Source: Guadua angustifolia (lineage: Eukaryota; Streptophyta; Magnoliopsida; Poales; Poaceae). Taken from it: DNA of 64,000 nucleotides. Under the pieces are notes generated by a model, which saw only the letters and a program-made list of their open reading frames with translations, ran no database searches and was not told the origin of the DNA. Location: positions 13,234,463 to 13,298,462 of the forward strand of contig CM070514.1 of assembly GCA_036346375.1 (NCBI GenBank). Direction: 5' to 3'. Of this stretch, positions 1 to 11,439 are shown one piece after another (position 1 is the stretch's first letter; each line of letters starts with the position of its first letter). The translations under genes were made by a program, and so were the position numbers.

Positions 1-3000
1 GGGTGCAATTCATGTCATGTCCATGCATTGATTGCGTAATCAAGATGTTTGAAACTTCAGTATGCATCGAAACACACATGATTCAAGGGGTTTCAAAAGG
101 CTATACATGTTGGACCACCATGGCGAAGAGCATAATATCTGAGAAGCAACAAGTAGTGTTAATATCGTCGGCGATGTCAATGATATGTCGGATGATCATA
201 TCGATTGTGCTTCGACGAGGACAAAGTTGCACGATGACAATTTGGATCGAGATGCTTTCGTGATGCGAAGAAACCTTGATGACGAGGGAATATGGACAGC
301 CCGAGGGCTTAATGGAGGACTCGGAGAAACCTTTGTTCGCAGGGTGCAAGTTGAAATACACAAGGTTATCATCCGTGCTTCAACTACTCAAATTGAAGGC
401 AAGCAACGGTTGGTCCGACAAGAGTTTCACATTTATTACGTCTATTGGCGGACATGCTTCCTGAGGGAAGCGAGTTGTCGACAAGCACCTACAAAGCCAA
501 GCGGGTTCTTTGTCCTTGGGAATGGAAGTAGAAAGAATACATGCATGTCCAAACGATCAGTATCTGTGCATCAAGCAAAGAGTACACAAACTTGCATATA
601 TGTCCGTGTGCAACGCATCCCGACAAGCGTAAGAGTCATTCAGATGATGATGGCGAGAGCATTGAGGTGAAAAAAGGTCCTCTGCTAAGGTGGCATGGTA
701 TCTGCTGTAATTCCCGTTTGAAGCGTTTGTTTGCGAACCCAAAGGAGGCAAAAGCTGCTGCGTTGGCACTTTGAGGAGCGTAAGAATGATGGAATGCTAA
801 GGCACCTGCTGATTCCATCGAATGGAGAAACATCGGCGAGAGCTTTCAAGAATTCGGTGCGGATCCGAGAAATATAAGGTTTGGATTGAGTCTGAGATGG
901 AATGAATCCTTTCGGTAACATGAAGCAAATGCAAGCATAGCACTTGGCGTAGAATCTCTGATTCTACAACCTTCCTCCTTGGTTGTGTATGAAGCGGAAG
1001 TACATTATGTTGTCTCATGCTTATCCAAGGACCGAAACAACACAGGAACGATATTGATGTGTACCTAGCTCCATTGGTGGAAGATCTAAAAACAACTGTG
1101 GGTTCTTAGGGGTACACGATGGGATGCATACAAACGAGAGAACTTTACTTTGCATCGCTTGTTGTTCTCGCACCATAAATGATTACCCCCCTTGCTAACT
1201 GTCGGGCCAGAGTACAAAGGAACCAAAGCTCGTGACTCACTTTGCTTAGATGATACCGAGAGTTTATGGTGAATCACTCCCAAAAAACGTGTACATGCGT
1301 CATCAGAGGTTCCTTCGGAGGAATCACCCATATCGCGAAGATGAAGCAACTTTTCGACGGAAGGAGCGAAAATGGTCCAGCTCAAAGGCGTTTGAGCGGG
1401 AGAGATGTTCATGACATTGTGAAGGATTTGGATGTTGCGTATGGAAAGGGACGAAATCAAGTACCCGTGAAAAGAGCATGTGGAAGAAGAGATCAATATT
1501 GCGGGACCTACCTTCTTTGGGAGCACCTAGAAGTTCACCATTTGCATCGATGTCATGCACGAGAGAAGAATATCCGTGATAGCGTGATTGGTCTCTTACT
1601 CAACATTAAGGGTAAAACAAAGGATGGTATCAACGCATGCGGCTTGACTTGGTCGATATGGGCATAAGACCCGAGTTAGCACGAAAGAGACGATAAAGGC
1701 CGACGTGCTTGGAACACGCTTGTTATACTCATCAAAGGCCGAAGAACTGAATCGTGCGGTGCTTGCATGGTGTGAAAGTTCCATCCGGTTACTCCTCCAA
1801 CATGAAGAGACTTGTTTAGTTGGAAGATTTGAAATTAATCGGCATGAAGTCTCATGATTGTCATGTCTTGATGACCGAGATGCTCCTATCGCAATTAGAA
1901 GTATTTTGCGGTGGCCAAGGTCCGTGAGACAATCACTAGGCTGTGTTATTTCTTTAATACAATCGCTCGTAAGGTCATCGATCCCGAAGGACTAGATGCT
2001 CTGCAAGCCGAGGTGGTGATGACTCTATGTAATCTTGAGATGTATTTCCCTCCATCATTTTTCGATATCATGGTCCATCTCATTGTTCACCTTGTGACGA
2101 GAGATAAAAATATGCGGCCGCGTGTTCCTCGTAGCATGTACCCGTTCGAGAGGTACATGGGAATTCTCAAGTCTTACGTACGGAATCGATCTCGTCCGGA
2201 GGGTAGCATTGTCGAAGGTTATGTAATAGAAGAGGCCGTCGAGTTCTGCGTCGATTACATGGCCTGTGTCGAACCAATAGGTGTGCCTCGATCTCGCCAT
2301 GAGGGAGGCTCGGTGGTATGGGGACCATCGGAAGGAAAGCAATCACGCTGATTCGGTTGATTATGCTCGAGCCCATTTCACGGTTTTGCAACACATGGTC
2401 AGTAGTGTCCGCCTATATCATCGAAAGCACAAGCAATGGCTAAGGCAAGAGAATCCAAAGACAGCAGAGTCTTGGATCACGAGACATCATAACCTTGAGC
2501 TCAACAAATGGTTGAAGGAGCGACCTATCACCGGGAGCTCGTCGGATGACACTGTGACATGGTTGGCAAAAGGACCAACTTTACGGCTTGTCACATGGAA
2601 AGGATATGACTTAAATGGGTACACATTTTACACGAGAGATCGGGATATGAATAGCACAAACCGTAGCAGTGGTGTCCGTGATAGATGCATTCAATAATAC
2701 TGCATTTGGGTTGACGAGGAGCTCCTACCGGGGTTCATAGAGGAGATATGGGAGCTCGACCACGTACTTTTCAAGATTCCCTATTTCGTGCCGTTGGGTC
2801 CACCTCCAAAGACGTGAAGGTCGACAGGAATGGCATCACTCTTGTGGACCTCGAGCGTGTTTCGGATACCAAGACGAACCATTCAGTACTCGCAACCAAG
2901 TTGTTCAAGTCTTCTATGTAACCAATCGGCCCAACAAGAAGCGCCAATGTAGTTCTTCAGGGAAAAGGAGAATTGTCGGAGTTGAGAATGTAGTAGATGA

Positions 3001-3148
3001 GGAAGAGTACAATCAATTTGATGAGTTGCCACCTATCGGAAATGACATCCTGGTCCCAGAAGAACAACATGAGGAAGCAAGCTACACACGCGTCGATCAT
3101 CATGAAGGGCTAATTTTCATACAAAAGAATAAGCATGTGGTGGCGTAG
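1..3148 (+). pseudogene. TNP2-type CACTA transposase, degenerate
   Basis: Frames patched across the region match the plant TNP2 architecture. A Cys-rich transposase-associated segment (MSCPCIDC, about 9-130) comes first. The tnp2 transposase core follows, with LKASNGWSDKSFT (about 375-420), the region around ERIHACPN (about 530-560), RLKRLFANPKEA (about 715-750) and VKRACGRR near 1465-1490. A DUF4218-like domain lies in an open frame at 1911-2351 (ALQAEVVMTLCNLEMYFPPSFF, quoted here only as positions 2007-2065). A DUF4216-like tail (EEIWELDHV, VDLERV) spans about 2740-3090. Frame changes and stops occur about every 200-400 bp before 1900, so it cannot make transposase. Family membership is clear; exact exon borders are not. 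Confidence 0.85.
1911..2351 (+). other. DUF4218-like domain of TNP2, longest open stretch of the relic
   Basis: A 146-codon open stretch inside the TNP2 relic. It carries the features of the DUF4218 segment of plant CACTA transposases: a Leu-rich start (TRLCYFFNTIARKVID), PPSFFDIMVHLIVHL, and the downstream MYPFERYMGILKSYVRNRSRPEGS run (about 2137-2205). It is the best preserved part of the transposase. The first ATG is not a real start, since the domain normally lies in the middle of a much longer protein. The reading frame continues in another phase at 2281-2697, pointing to a frameshift near 2290-2350. Confidence 0.8.
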
Positions 3149-3248
3149 TTATGAGAAGGTGCATTGTCATCATGCTTACTAATTTTCATGTGTAATAATA
3201 TTACATTAATGCTATTGTAAAGATGATACGACCCATCATGCTTTGTAC

Positions 3249-3343
3249 ATATGATTGTGATGATCTTTGTAAGTAGCTTCAGAAGCATCCTAATTATGTA
3301 TATATGATTGTGATGATCTTTGTAAGTAGCTTCAGAAGCATCT
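3249..3343 (+). repeat. Direct repeat, two copies of about 42 bp at 53-bp spacing
   Basis: The segment beginning ATATGATTGTGATGATC and ending TTCAGAAGCATC occurs at 3249-3290 and again at 3302-3343 with no evident mismatch. It lies just downstream of the TNP2 relic in non-coding DNA. It looks like a recent local duplication. Confidence 0.85.
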
Positions 3344-3711
3344 GGATTGATGGAAAAGATGCAAGTATAAGAGCACGTATTTATTCGTTAATATCAATAT
3401 GATTCCAAATACACAATTCAAAGATGGCCATTAGGACATAATTGATGACAAGAAATGTAATCATGTCTACTTTGGCAATATGGAAATAGTTGTATGTGAT
3501 TGCTCTCAGATTTTAGGGTTTGAATTGAGGATTAGAATCTCCACTTCAACCACAAGATAGCGATCTATATTCTGTTAAAGACAACTTTCCCGTAAGATAC
3601 AACAAAGTGGCATGCATAAGAGTCGATCGAATCAACAAACAAGTGAATGTCAAGGAGCAGATATATCATCCATTTCGGTTCTTTAACTTAACAACAGGAT
3701 GATGTTATTTG

Positions 3712-3950
3712 GTCGCTGCACGGTTATGTTACCTAACCATCTCGTGATATGTCAACATCGAGCGGTTCTATTATAGAACCGTCGTGATATCACCAACATC
3801 ATGAGCGGTTCTATTATAGAACCGTCATATCTAAACATCATGCATCGTTCTATTATAGAACCGTCAGTAATATCTAAACATCATGCATCGCTTCTATTAT
3901 AGAACCGTCATGATATATCATCCTGCACCGTTATATTATAGAACCGCTCG
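3712..3950 (+). promoter_or_regulatory. Array of six palindromes upstream of the second CACTA gene
   Basis: Palindromes with core CGGTTCTATTATAGAACCG or close variants lie at 3762-3783, 3805-3826, 3845-3865, about 3888-3909 and 3927-3945. A more diverged unit (CGGTTATG...CTAACCAT) lies at about 3720-3745. Spacers of about 20 bp contain GTGATAT or AACATCATGC. The same arms, CGGTT and AACCG, with flanking CGTGAT, recur in the 3' subterminal block at 8999-9369. In En/Spm, the TNPA protein binds repeated subterminal motifs. By analogy these may be binding sites for an element-encoded protein acting on the promoter just downstream. Confidence 0.75.
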
Positions 3951-3954
3951 TGAT

Positions 3955-4012
3955 GTGCTCTCTATATATCTCTCAAGAGATCTCATTCACAAGGCCAAAC
4001 CCTAAACCTTTG
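3955..4012 (+). promoter_or_regulatory. Core promoter of second CACTA gene: TATA box and telo-box
   Basis: CTATATATC at about 3962-3970 is a good plant TATA box. It is followed about 30 bp later by AAACCCTAAACC (about 3998-4009), a telo-box often found near plant transcription starts. The site follows immediately after the palindrome array, so the array occupies the proximal promoter. Confidence 0.6.
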
Positions 4013-4022
4013 AGGCGTTTTG

Positions 4023-4220
4023 CCTCATGGCCTCCCCTCGGCGTCCTCCCCTCCCTCGTCCCGGCCTCGGCGTCCTCCCCTCCCGGCGTCCTCCCCCCTC
4101 GGCGTCCTCCCGGCCTCCCGGCCTCGGGCCTCGATCCCCCCGGCGTCCTCCTCCTCGGCGTCCTCCCCCTCGGCGTCCTCCCCGCCTCGGCGTCCTCCTC
4201 GGCGTCCTCCTTCTTGCTTC
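4023..4220 (+). repeat. GC-rich minisatellite of GGCGTCCTCC units
   Basis: About ten copies of GGCGTCCTCC, often preceded by CCTC, with variable C-rich spacers, in the presumed 5' leader of the second CACTA gene. All frames are open across it, which explains overlapping Pro/Ser/Arg-rich open frames on both strands here. None resembles a real protein. Confidence 0.85.
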
Positions 4221-4469
4221 AACCGTGAGTATTTACGGGGACTAGCCATCGAGCTAGAGGCCGTTTCTCGATCTGGAGAGCCTTTGCTGGCCATTTGCTC
4301 TATTTTTCTGTTGCTCTGCTAGTTAGTGAGTTACGGGACACTTTACGAATTATTCTCGGACTTGCAAAGGGCGGTCGATCTGCGGCTTAGGGACCTTGCG
4401 TGTGGGCTTAATGTTCATGATGATTTAGGGGATGGAATAGACTAATTGTGACAACAAATCTTAGCGATC

Positions 4470-4695
4470 AATTTCACTTTCATATATATATATTTGATTA
4501 GCTCTATTGTTTGTGTAGTTAAAATGTCTTTGTTACGGTTGGCTAGGAGCGATGGTCTTTGTGGTTGTACATGTTCATATGTGAGATGGTCTTTGTGGTT
4601 GTACATGCTTTGTGGTTGTACATGGTCCTCGAATAAAACAGGGAAACCTTTTGATATAAAATATATATATATATATATATTTGATTAGCTCTATT
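4470..4695 (+). repeat. AT dinucleotide tracts with duplicated flank
   Basis: Two (AT)n tracts, near 4482-4493 and 4660-4681, are each followed by the same TTTGATTAGCTCTATT sequence. Between them, GTGGTTGTACATG is repeated three times around 4561-4623. This looks like slippage-type duplication in an intron or leader of the CACTA second gene. Confidence 0.75.
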
Positions 4696-5081
4696 ACAAA
4701 CCTGTCTTTATATGCTTAGTTAGTGAATATAACTAATTGAGTAGATTTATACTTAACCCGTCAAGTATTAAATCATTATTGAGATAAAGTTGTCACAATC
4801 TAGTCTATTACTTGTCCATTGTGGCGAGGAGGGCCTTTTAAGGCAACCCGACATCTGAGAACATTTAAACAATCAATATGAGCTTTATGCTAATTGCTTT
4901 ATTCGTATCTGTACATGTTCATATGTGAGATCCTCGAGCTTGCTCAATTATTCATTAATCACAAATGGTTGAATCCATATGTATTCTTCCGCTTATCTGC
5001 ATGTGTGGATGTCCTAGTTTTAGGAGGTCTTGCGAAATTTTTATTAAGTTCTAAGAACCTCCTAGTTCGCTTCTTTGCTAG

Positions 5082-5190
5082 AAGGCTAATAACAAGCCAT
5101 CTAGGCTAGTTCTTTTAAAAGGCTAATAACAAGCCATCTAGGCTAGTTCTTTGAAAAGGCTAATAACAAACCATTTAGGCTAGTTCTTTT
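5082..5190 (+). repeat. 37-bp tandem repeat, three copies
   Basis: The unit starting AAGGCTAATAACAAGCCAT and ending GGCTAGTTCTTT begins at 5082, 5119 and 5156. The third copy is slightly diverged (AAACCATTT). It is non-coding and lies inside the CACTA element. Confidence 0.9.
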
Positions 5191-7585
5191 AGATGCAAGT
5201 ATAACAAACTCATTCACTCTAATGTGATTTTATTTGTTCTTCACTTTTAGTTCGCCTGAAACTATTTTAACTTGTAAAGAAGATGTCGCCTCTAATCCAT
5301 CGCTCAAGGACATGATGTGCCCTCAAAAGAAGAATCACTCCGCGTTGCAAGAGGACCAAACAAAAGGCCAACAGATCGATATACCATTACGAGATCGATC
5401 CAAATGATGGGGCCCTAGAAAGCCAAAAAAGGCGCGAATGCATTTGAGTATGTGTGGGATAGTAGGTCGAACGGGTTCGATCACGCTTATCTTCCTAGAG
5501 GTTGGTGACTATTGAGGCTCGCAATGCCTTGCTAACGGAAATTCTTTCATCATTCAACATTCCGTAAGAATCCGCCCCTAGTGCGACGGTATGCATTTGC
5601 TAGCGGCGGAAAGGCATGGAAGACCTTTAAGCATACGCTTTACGAGACTACGCCAAGAAGGATCTCGTTCCATACTCAAGTATGGGTTCATTGATGAGGA
5701 CACGTGGGCGCGCTTGTTGGGATGAAGACCACGCATTTAATTGCGTCCATGTTGAAGCAAACAAGGCTTTGCAAGCAAGGAACACTCACCCCCACAGACT
5801 CGCACCTGGCTGCGCTCTGGGGAAGAGAGCGCAATGGGACAGGAGGACGAGGAGGGTATCGCGCCATTTCCATCGATCATGATGAACGTGCTGGAGATTG
5901 GCTAAGAGCAAGAGTGAGGTCGATGCCACGTCCTCCGCAACCGCCTCCTTCAGAAACCCCATGGGCGAGGAAGTCCGCTAACGCCGTAATATATAAATCG
6001 AACTACCAATTTTACGTAATTAGTCCATGACTTCATAAGTGAAATAACTTGTCCTGGATCTTGCAGATGGCGTTGAGTACACAATCGTGCGATGGCTCTT
6101 TTTCCCGCACAGAGAGAAAGATGCACCGTCCATAGCCTTGGGAAACAAGGAACACCACAGTCGCATAAGAGGCAAAGGGTTTTTGTTCCATGGAAAACTG
6201 GATTCCTGCATTTCCACATATACCAAATAAGAAGAGAACTAGAGCGAGCGAGTCAAATCTTATAAAGAATTTGGAGGACAAGTTGAGAGGAGAGTTGAGA
6301 GAAGAGTTGAGGGAGAACCGAGAGAAGAATTTCATGAAAGGATAAGAATCCTCGAGGAAAGGCTCACCAATCAAGAAAGAAATATTGACAAGCCCTGTAT
6401 ATGTCCGCAAGTCGCCCCCATGCCTGTAAGAGCGACTATGCATCCGCTCCTCCAAGTGACATAGATGAACATAGCGGACTTATCTTGTATGTGACATTAA
6501 GGTGGCCACGCCAAGGCAATCTCCAAGTGAGAATTAGCAATGGCACCATTCCATCGACGCATTGCTTGGGGCATGGCGATCCATCCCCAAAGGGACCATG
6601 GTGCATGGTACCATCATAGCGCCGGTTTCACCAAGGTCAATGTGGGCGGGGTGTTTGATAGTTTCAAAATTGTCGATCTACGAAGCCGATCCAGCGAGAT
6701 CGTGAAACTTGGGGATGCCATTGGAACATTCATCCAATGGCCTAGCAATGACATCTCCTGGTCGGCCCTTCGTCATGCAACAACCGCGACGATCCGATTC
6801 GCCTATTATATCGCCGTCGATCGGTTGGCTACCAAATCAGCAATCGTGAGCGACTCCACTTGATGTACATAATGTTGACCTCTTTCTGCCCATTCCTCTC
6901 CGTGAAGGGTTCATACAAAACAAAGAAAGGCAAGGGCAAAAAGAAGAAAGAAGCGGCAAGAATAAGTTGACTATCCATCTCTTGAGTTGGCTAAACAATA
7001 CAAGCTAGGAGAGCCACATTAACGAAAGGCAGAGTAACTTCACTTAGTATATCTTGCCAACAATTGCATAAGTGGTACACCCAAGAAGCTTGGAAAGCCG
7101 AGCGTGAACGCACAACAAGTATCGGCGTTAAGTTCAAGTATGAATATCTATTCAACGACTCACGGGCGCTTCTTCACGGCCGATTTTCGACTTGTTCCAT
7201 CTCTACAACCTCGACGCCATCGACGCCAAGACTCATAAGATGTTTGACCTTGTAAGTGTGTGCTATCACGGTCTACATTCGTCTAATAGTGATAAATGTC
7301 CTCCAATATATATATATAATCCGCCTTTGTATATATAGATACATGCAACTTGAAGCGACACGTAAGAAACTATCGATCGGTTTCTCGACCCACATATAGT
7401 CTCAAAGCAAACAATGGATGATGATATAAACATGGTCGAGAAATACGTGATAGAGGCATTGCTAGCACAAAAGATAAAGAATTCATACTTATACCCCATA
7501 ACCCGTGTAAGTGCTACCACATGCTATACTTTGGTCTGATCAGCACACAACTCTGCTTTTGTTCATTGTCCATTGTGATATACCT

Positions 7586-8122
7586 GTAGGTATCATTTGG
7601 GTTCTCATTGTAATTGAACCGCATAACAAACCGGTTAAGTATCTTGATTCCTGACATGGCGAAACCACGACTTGGTACCTATCGCAAAATTACTCACCGT
7701 AATCACGCTTCCTCACGATATGGTCGTGTGTTGTTCCGTGTTTATATTGCTATTGGAATGGCTTAGGCTAACCTTTTGCAATCTTGTAGAGCGTTCAAAC
7801 ACGTGAAAGATTGGACTAAACTACAACATGATTTGAACTTTTCGGTATCCGCTATACACAATAATTCTATATCAAACCCCGTAATAGTGACTCTAGAACT
7901 AACCGTAGGTTTTATTTGCAGTGCCACCAGCAAGGTCCGGGAAATAACCTATGTGGATTTTATGTTTGCTACAACATGCAAACCATCGTCGCTAAAGAAA
8001 GTAGCAATACAGTTAAAACTGCGTTGAGTCAAGCCGATTTGAGCAACATTAGAGGGAGAGTTTGTTTCTTCCTGCTCACCGAAGTAATAAATAAAAATGG
8101 CGCGCTCCACGCAGCCTTATAA
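7586..8122 (+). pseudogene. Ulp1/C48 SUMO-protease-like domain of the CACTA element
   Basis: Catalytic elements can be followed in order. There is a His codon at 7594-7596 followed one base out of frame by WVLIVIEP. Next comes the Asp of YLDS at 7646-7648. The final exon reads QQGPGNNLCGFYVC, with the Gln at about 7931 and the nucleophile Cys codon at 7952-7954. This is the His-Asp-Gln-Cys order of the C48 family. An extra T after the His codon shifts the frame, and a stop follows YLDS. The last exon appears to begin after an AG just before 7919 and stops at 8120-8122. The domain is therefore recognisable but broken. Confidence 0.72.
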
Positions 8123-8998
8123 GTTCGGAGTTGTACAATTGTCAAATGGTATTCATTAATTCAAAAATATGTCAAAAACTTGCGGTTATTCTTGTTTGTA
8201 CGATGCATTGTATTGTCACATGATATTATCCTTAATACATATTTGCTCATCTTGAATGCAACAACTTAACAATGTCTTGCTTGTTGGAACTAGATGTTTT
8301 TCCTCACCTCGTGAGAACCTCCATTATTTATGGGTTGTTGTTCAAATTTCCATCTACTTAGGTATTCTGCATCAATATTTACGAGAGTGAACGGATGTTT
8401 GTTGGTTATAGATAAGGCCGCTTTCTTCTGCTTAACCACCGCCCATAGGCTTACTCCCGCCTCTTCTCCATTCAAGTCTGTGTTCCAAAATCCTTCCTAG
8501 CAAGGAAGACCCGACTTGCAATCACATTTGTTCAATCTTTTAATTACCCTACCTAAAGTAATCTATCAAGTACATCTACAATTTTACCAAAGTACTATGT
8601 TCGATCTCCCACTGGCACGACGGCGGACTCTCAAGAAGAGCATGCCGTCCGGCCACTCAAGACCGTGGCACTACTGGTGACCCCACGCAAAGCCACTTCA
8701 TATGGCATGAAGCAAATCACACACTCTAGTGTGTCCGGCTCGATGGAGAAGACCGTGGTTGCTGCCGCTTCCATGCCGTCATGGGTCTTGGTTGATTTAT
8801 TAGTCGAAGTTCCATCAACATTATCATAACAAGGAGAAAAAGCACTACAAATGTTTATATTTTAAGTCTATCCCGACGACAAACTGTTGCTCAATGCATA
8901 TAGAAGTGCAGATATTCAATTACAACATCTATAATCGGTTGTGTCTTATAAATATCGCTGTAGAAATATTGATGAAAATTTCAACAACACCATAACTA
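8123..8998. other. Non-coding part of CACTA element
   Basis: There is no convincing reading frame between the stop of the second gene and the subterminal repeats. The segment is moderately AT-rich. A short open frame on the minus strand at 8290-8475 has no recognised domain. Confidence 0.6.
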
Positions 8999-9369
8999 AT
9001 AGAGGTTTTGGTCAAAGTAGGGAAAAAGGTCATCACAGATTCGCTTATTTGAAACCGTCTGTGATGAGTTCATATCACGCATTTTTTTATTTAAAACCGC
9101 TCGTGATGAATTAATATCACTGCACGGTTGTGATTTGAAACCGCCTATGATATTTAGTTATCACAGATTTGCTTCAAATCATAACCGCCTCGTGATAGTT
9201 TAATTTCACGATGGTTGTATTAATAAACCGTCTGTGATATATATTTTCTCGCACGGGTAGAGAACCGCTCGATGAGCTCCTTCATCACAGACTTATTAGT
9301 TATCGACGGTTCACAAAACCGCCTCTCGATAACGCTATAACCGTCTGTGATGATGTTTTCAGAGTAGTG
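8999..9369 (+). repeat. 3' subterminal palindromes and terminus of the CACTA element
   Basis: At least seven imperfect palindromic units built from TCACNNACGGTT-like and AACCGYCTGTGATGA-like arms lie between about 9030 and 9369, for example AAACCGTCTGTGATGA (about 9053) and TAACCGTCTGTGATGATG (about 9340). The unit arms repeat every 35-50 bp. The block ends in TTTTCAGAGTAGTG, the inverted CACTA end. Subterminal repeats are the known transposase-binding region of this superfamily. Confidence 0.85.
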
Positions 9370-9669
9370 ACACACCTGACGCCGAGCCAGAGAGCATCCC
9401 TTGTACTCAAATATAGTGAATTTCTCCGCCTGGGCAAGACTAGAGTAGAGCTATTACTCGCTCTAGGAGCTCGAACCAAGATAATTCTTGGTGTCTCCTC
9501 TTCCTCCGACCATCGGAGTGGTGAGTCTGCTTCTGGTGAGCGGGCCGCCCGGTCCTCGTGATTATATCAACCCCCATACACTGCACAATAAGCCGATCCC
9601 GATCGCCGCCAGATGTGTACGAGGGTGATTGGAAGAAATCAAAGGCCACCAGCTATGCGAAATCCAAGG
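9370..9669. other. Intergenic DNA between CACTA and hAT elements
   Basis: 300 bp of unique-looking sequence with no recognised gene. Short open frames on both strands (9367-9561 plus, 9440-9649 minus) overlap each other and show no domain. Confidence 0.6.
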
Positions 9670-10716
9670 TAGGGGTGAAAACGGATCGGATACAGATGGA
9701 TAATAGCTTTGCCATATTTGTTTTCATATTTGTTTTCTTGGATGCGGATACAGATAGTCTGGATACGAATACGAATATGGATAATGTCGAATACAGATAC
9801 GGATCGAATATGAATTGAATCGGATACGGTTTTAAATATTTATCGGAACATGATAACCCCTTAGATTGTACATAAAAAATCGATGAAAACACATAACTAG
9901 TTGATTTGGTAAAAACATTTTTGAAAATTGAACAAATATAAGCATTTTCATTCACTTAGAAAATAATTAGATACCGTGTTGCAAATAAAATTATATAAGA
10001 CTTAATTTATCACACATATACAATTAGTTCATCATACACGAGATCAAAACACAAAATGAAGGTAATCCTAGCTCGTAGATATAAATGGAAGCAAACACAT
10101 AACACACTAAAATTTGATAATACTTAGATATCATGTTCTAGAAAAAGTGTATAACACTTAAATGTAATAACTCAAGATTTATATTCTTTGTTGAATTATG
10201 TTTAAAATAATAAATTATGTATTTATGAGTTTTATGCATTTTAGCTACTTATTTAAAATATTTTCCTATTAAGAATATAAGTGTTTGAATTTTTGAGAAA
10301 AATTAAAATTTGATAAAATCTTGAAAATAATTCTTTAAATGTTATATTGTTTTTGTAACTTTCTCAAAAAATTCATAATTTTTGGAGTTGGTTTACTAAT
10401 TTTAAGAATTGAAACTTGCTTTATGGATTAATTAAATTAAAAAACAATTCCAAAATTAAGAAACCTTTTTGGGCTAAAAGATTAGTCTTGATCCGGTCTA
10501 CATGTATATCTGGATATTCGACCCATCAATATCCGGATTATCTAAATCCGTATCTGTATCCGTCGGATAGTGAGCTATCGAATCCGTATTCGTATCCGAC
10601 AAAAAAATCCGTATCCTTATCCGATTTGATACTATTCGACAAATATCTGATCCGATAAAATCCATATCAGAAAATATTCAGATCGGTCGAAAACTATCCG
10701 ATCTGTTTTTATCCCT
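9670..10716. mobile_element. hAT (Ac/Ds-like) non-autonomous element, 1047 bp
   Basis: It starts TAGGGGTGAAAACGGATCGG at 9670 and ends GATCTGTTTTTATCCCTA at 10716, terminal inverted repeats of the Ac/Ds type. It is flanked by an 8-bp duplication with one difference: ATCCAAGG at 9662-9669 and ACCCAAGG at 10717-10724. Both ends carry many copies of CGGATAC/ATCCGTATCC, matching the ACGG-type subterminal motifs that Ac transposase binds. The middle is AT-rich, with no transposase. Confidence 0.92.
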
Positions 10717-11047
10717 AACCCAAGGGAAAATCACTGATGAATCTTGATACATAGGATATATGACCGCAAACCTGACTTCGTTTCCACTCCAAGTATTTTC
10801 GAATTCAAAAGACGCACATATATCTCACTTGTAGTTTGTGTTTATGGTTCATGTGTTTTGTCATATGTATCGTAAGAGTAGCAAAGCGAACATATGCATC
10901 AAAACCAACTTTGCACATCGTGTAATTCATACATATCTTACAAAATGCTATGTCGAGCTTCTCCAATGCATTCGAACAAAAAAGAGGCCAATTATATTAT
11001 CCTTCCCTAAAGAAAAATATTACTCTACTCCAGTGCATGGCTTATTT

Positions 11048-11140
11048 CGGTGTTTTTCTATCACCATATGGGCTATTTTGTAATATTTTTATCGGTGCTT
11101 TTTCTACCACCATATGGGCTATTTCATAATATTTTTTTAT
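11048..11140 (+). repeat. Tandem repeat, two copies of about 45 bp
   Basis: The CGGTG...CACCATATGGGCTATTT...TAATATTTTT unit occurs at 11048-11092 and 11093-11140 with a few changes. A second small duplication, GTGACAGAGG followed by TYTGTCG, lies near 11258 and 11286. Both are in the AT-rich DNA upstream of the RNA-binding protein gene. Confidence 0.8.
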
Positions 11141-11439
11141 CTCTAAATAAATCAAATAAGATTATGTTGCCATTTGGACTAGAATATATATCGCCAATTT
11201 AAATAACAACAAATATCCTTATTGAACAACACATCAGCATTTCTCTAGTTTGGTTAGTGACAGAGGCTCTGTCGTTGTTTGGAACAGTGACAGAGGTTTT
11301 GTCGCCAATTAAAACGGTTACAAGGGTATATTTCTATAATTTTTTATATATTATTTCTGTAAAATTATTAAAAATTTGGATTATTAAAAAAAATCGTGGA
11401 GGCTTCTAGATCCTAATCGTCGCAAATAAAATTCCCAAT

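Larger units (their letters stand above)
4000..8122 (+). pseudogene. Second CACTA gene with Ulp1-like cysteine protease C-terminus, degenerate
   Basis: A multi-exon relic. Around 5680-5830 the patched frame (YGFIDEDTWARLLG, then CKQGTLTPTDSHLAALWG) resembles the coiled N-terminal region of plant transposon proteins grouped as Transposase_24/Ptta. Near 6607-6760 the frame GFTKVNVGGVFDSFKIVDL, then LGDAIGTFIQWP, resembles the DUF8039-type domain found in such proteins. The C-terminal exons (7586-8122) carry a peptidase C48 signature. Several frameshifts and stops interrupt it. Ulp1/C48 proteases remove SUMO; many grass CACTA and Mutator elements carry such domains with unproven roles. Exon limits between 4220 and 7260 are uncertain. 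Confidence 0.65.
1..9369 (+). mobile_element. CACTA (En/Spm-like) DNA transposon, degenerate, left end outside window
   Basis: A class II element covering the first 9.4 kb. The left end lies before base 1, because the window opens inside the transposase-associated zinc region of TNP2. In order it holds a TNP2 transposase relic (1-3148), a palindrome array (3712-3950), a second gene with TATA box and telo-box (about 3961-8122), and a subterminal repeat block (about 8999-9369). It closes with AGAGTAGTG, the reverse complement of a CACTA terminus (CACTACTCT), at 9369. CACTA elements make 3-bp target duplications; the right flank is ACA, and the left copy is not in the window. Many stops and frameshifts show it is no longer autonomous. 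Confidence 0.88.

Noticed and set aside
3712..3950. CRISPR-like array of repeats with ~20-bp spacers
   Set aside because: The units are palindromes in a plant transposon with spacers that also repeat; no cas genes and a eukaryotic context.
4020..4322. Overlapping Pro/Ser/Arg-rich open frames on both strands
   Set aside because: They are translations of the GGCGTCCTCC minisatellite; all frames are open because of base composition, and no domain is present.
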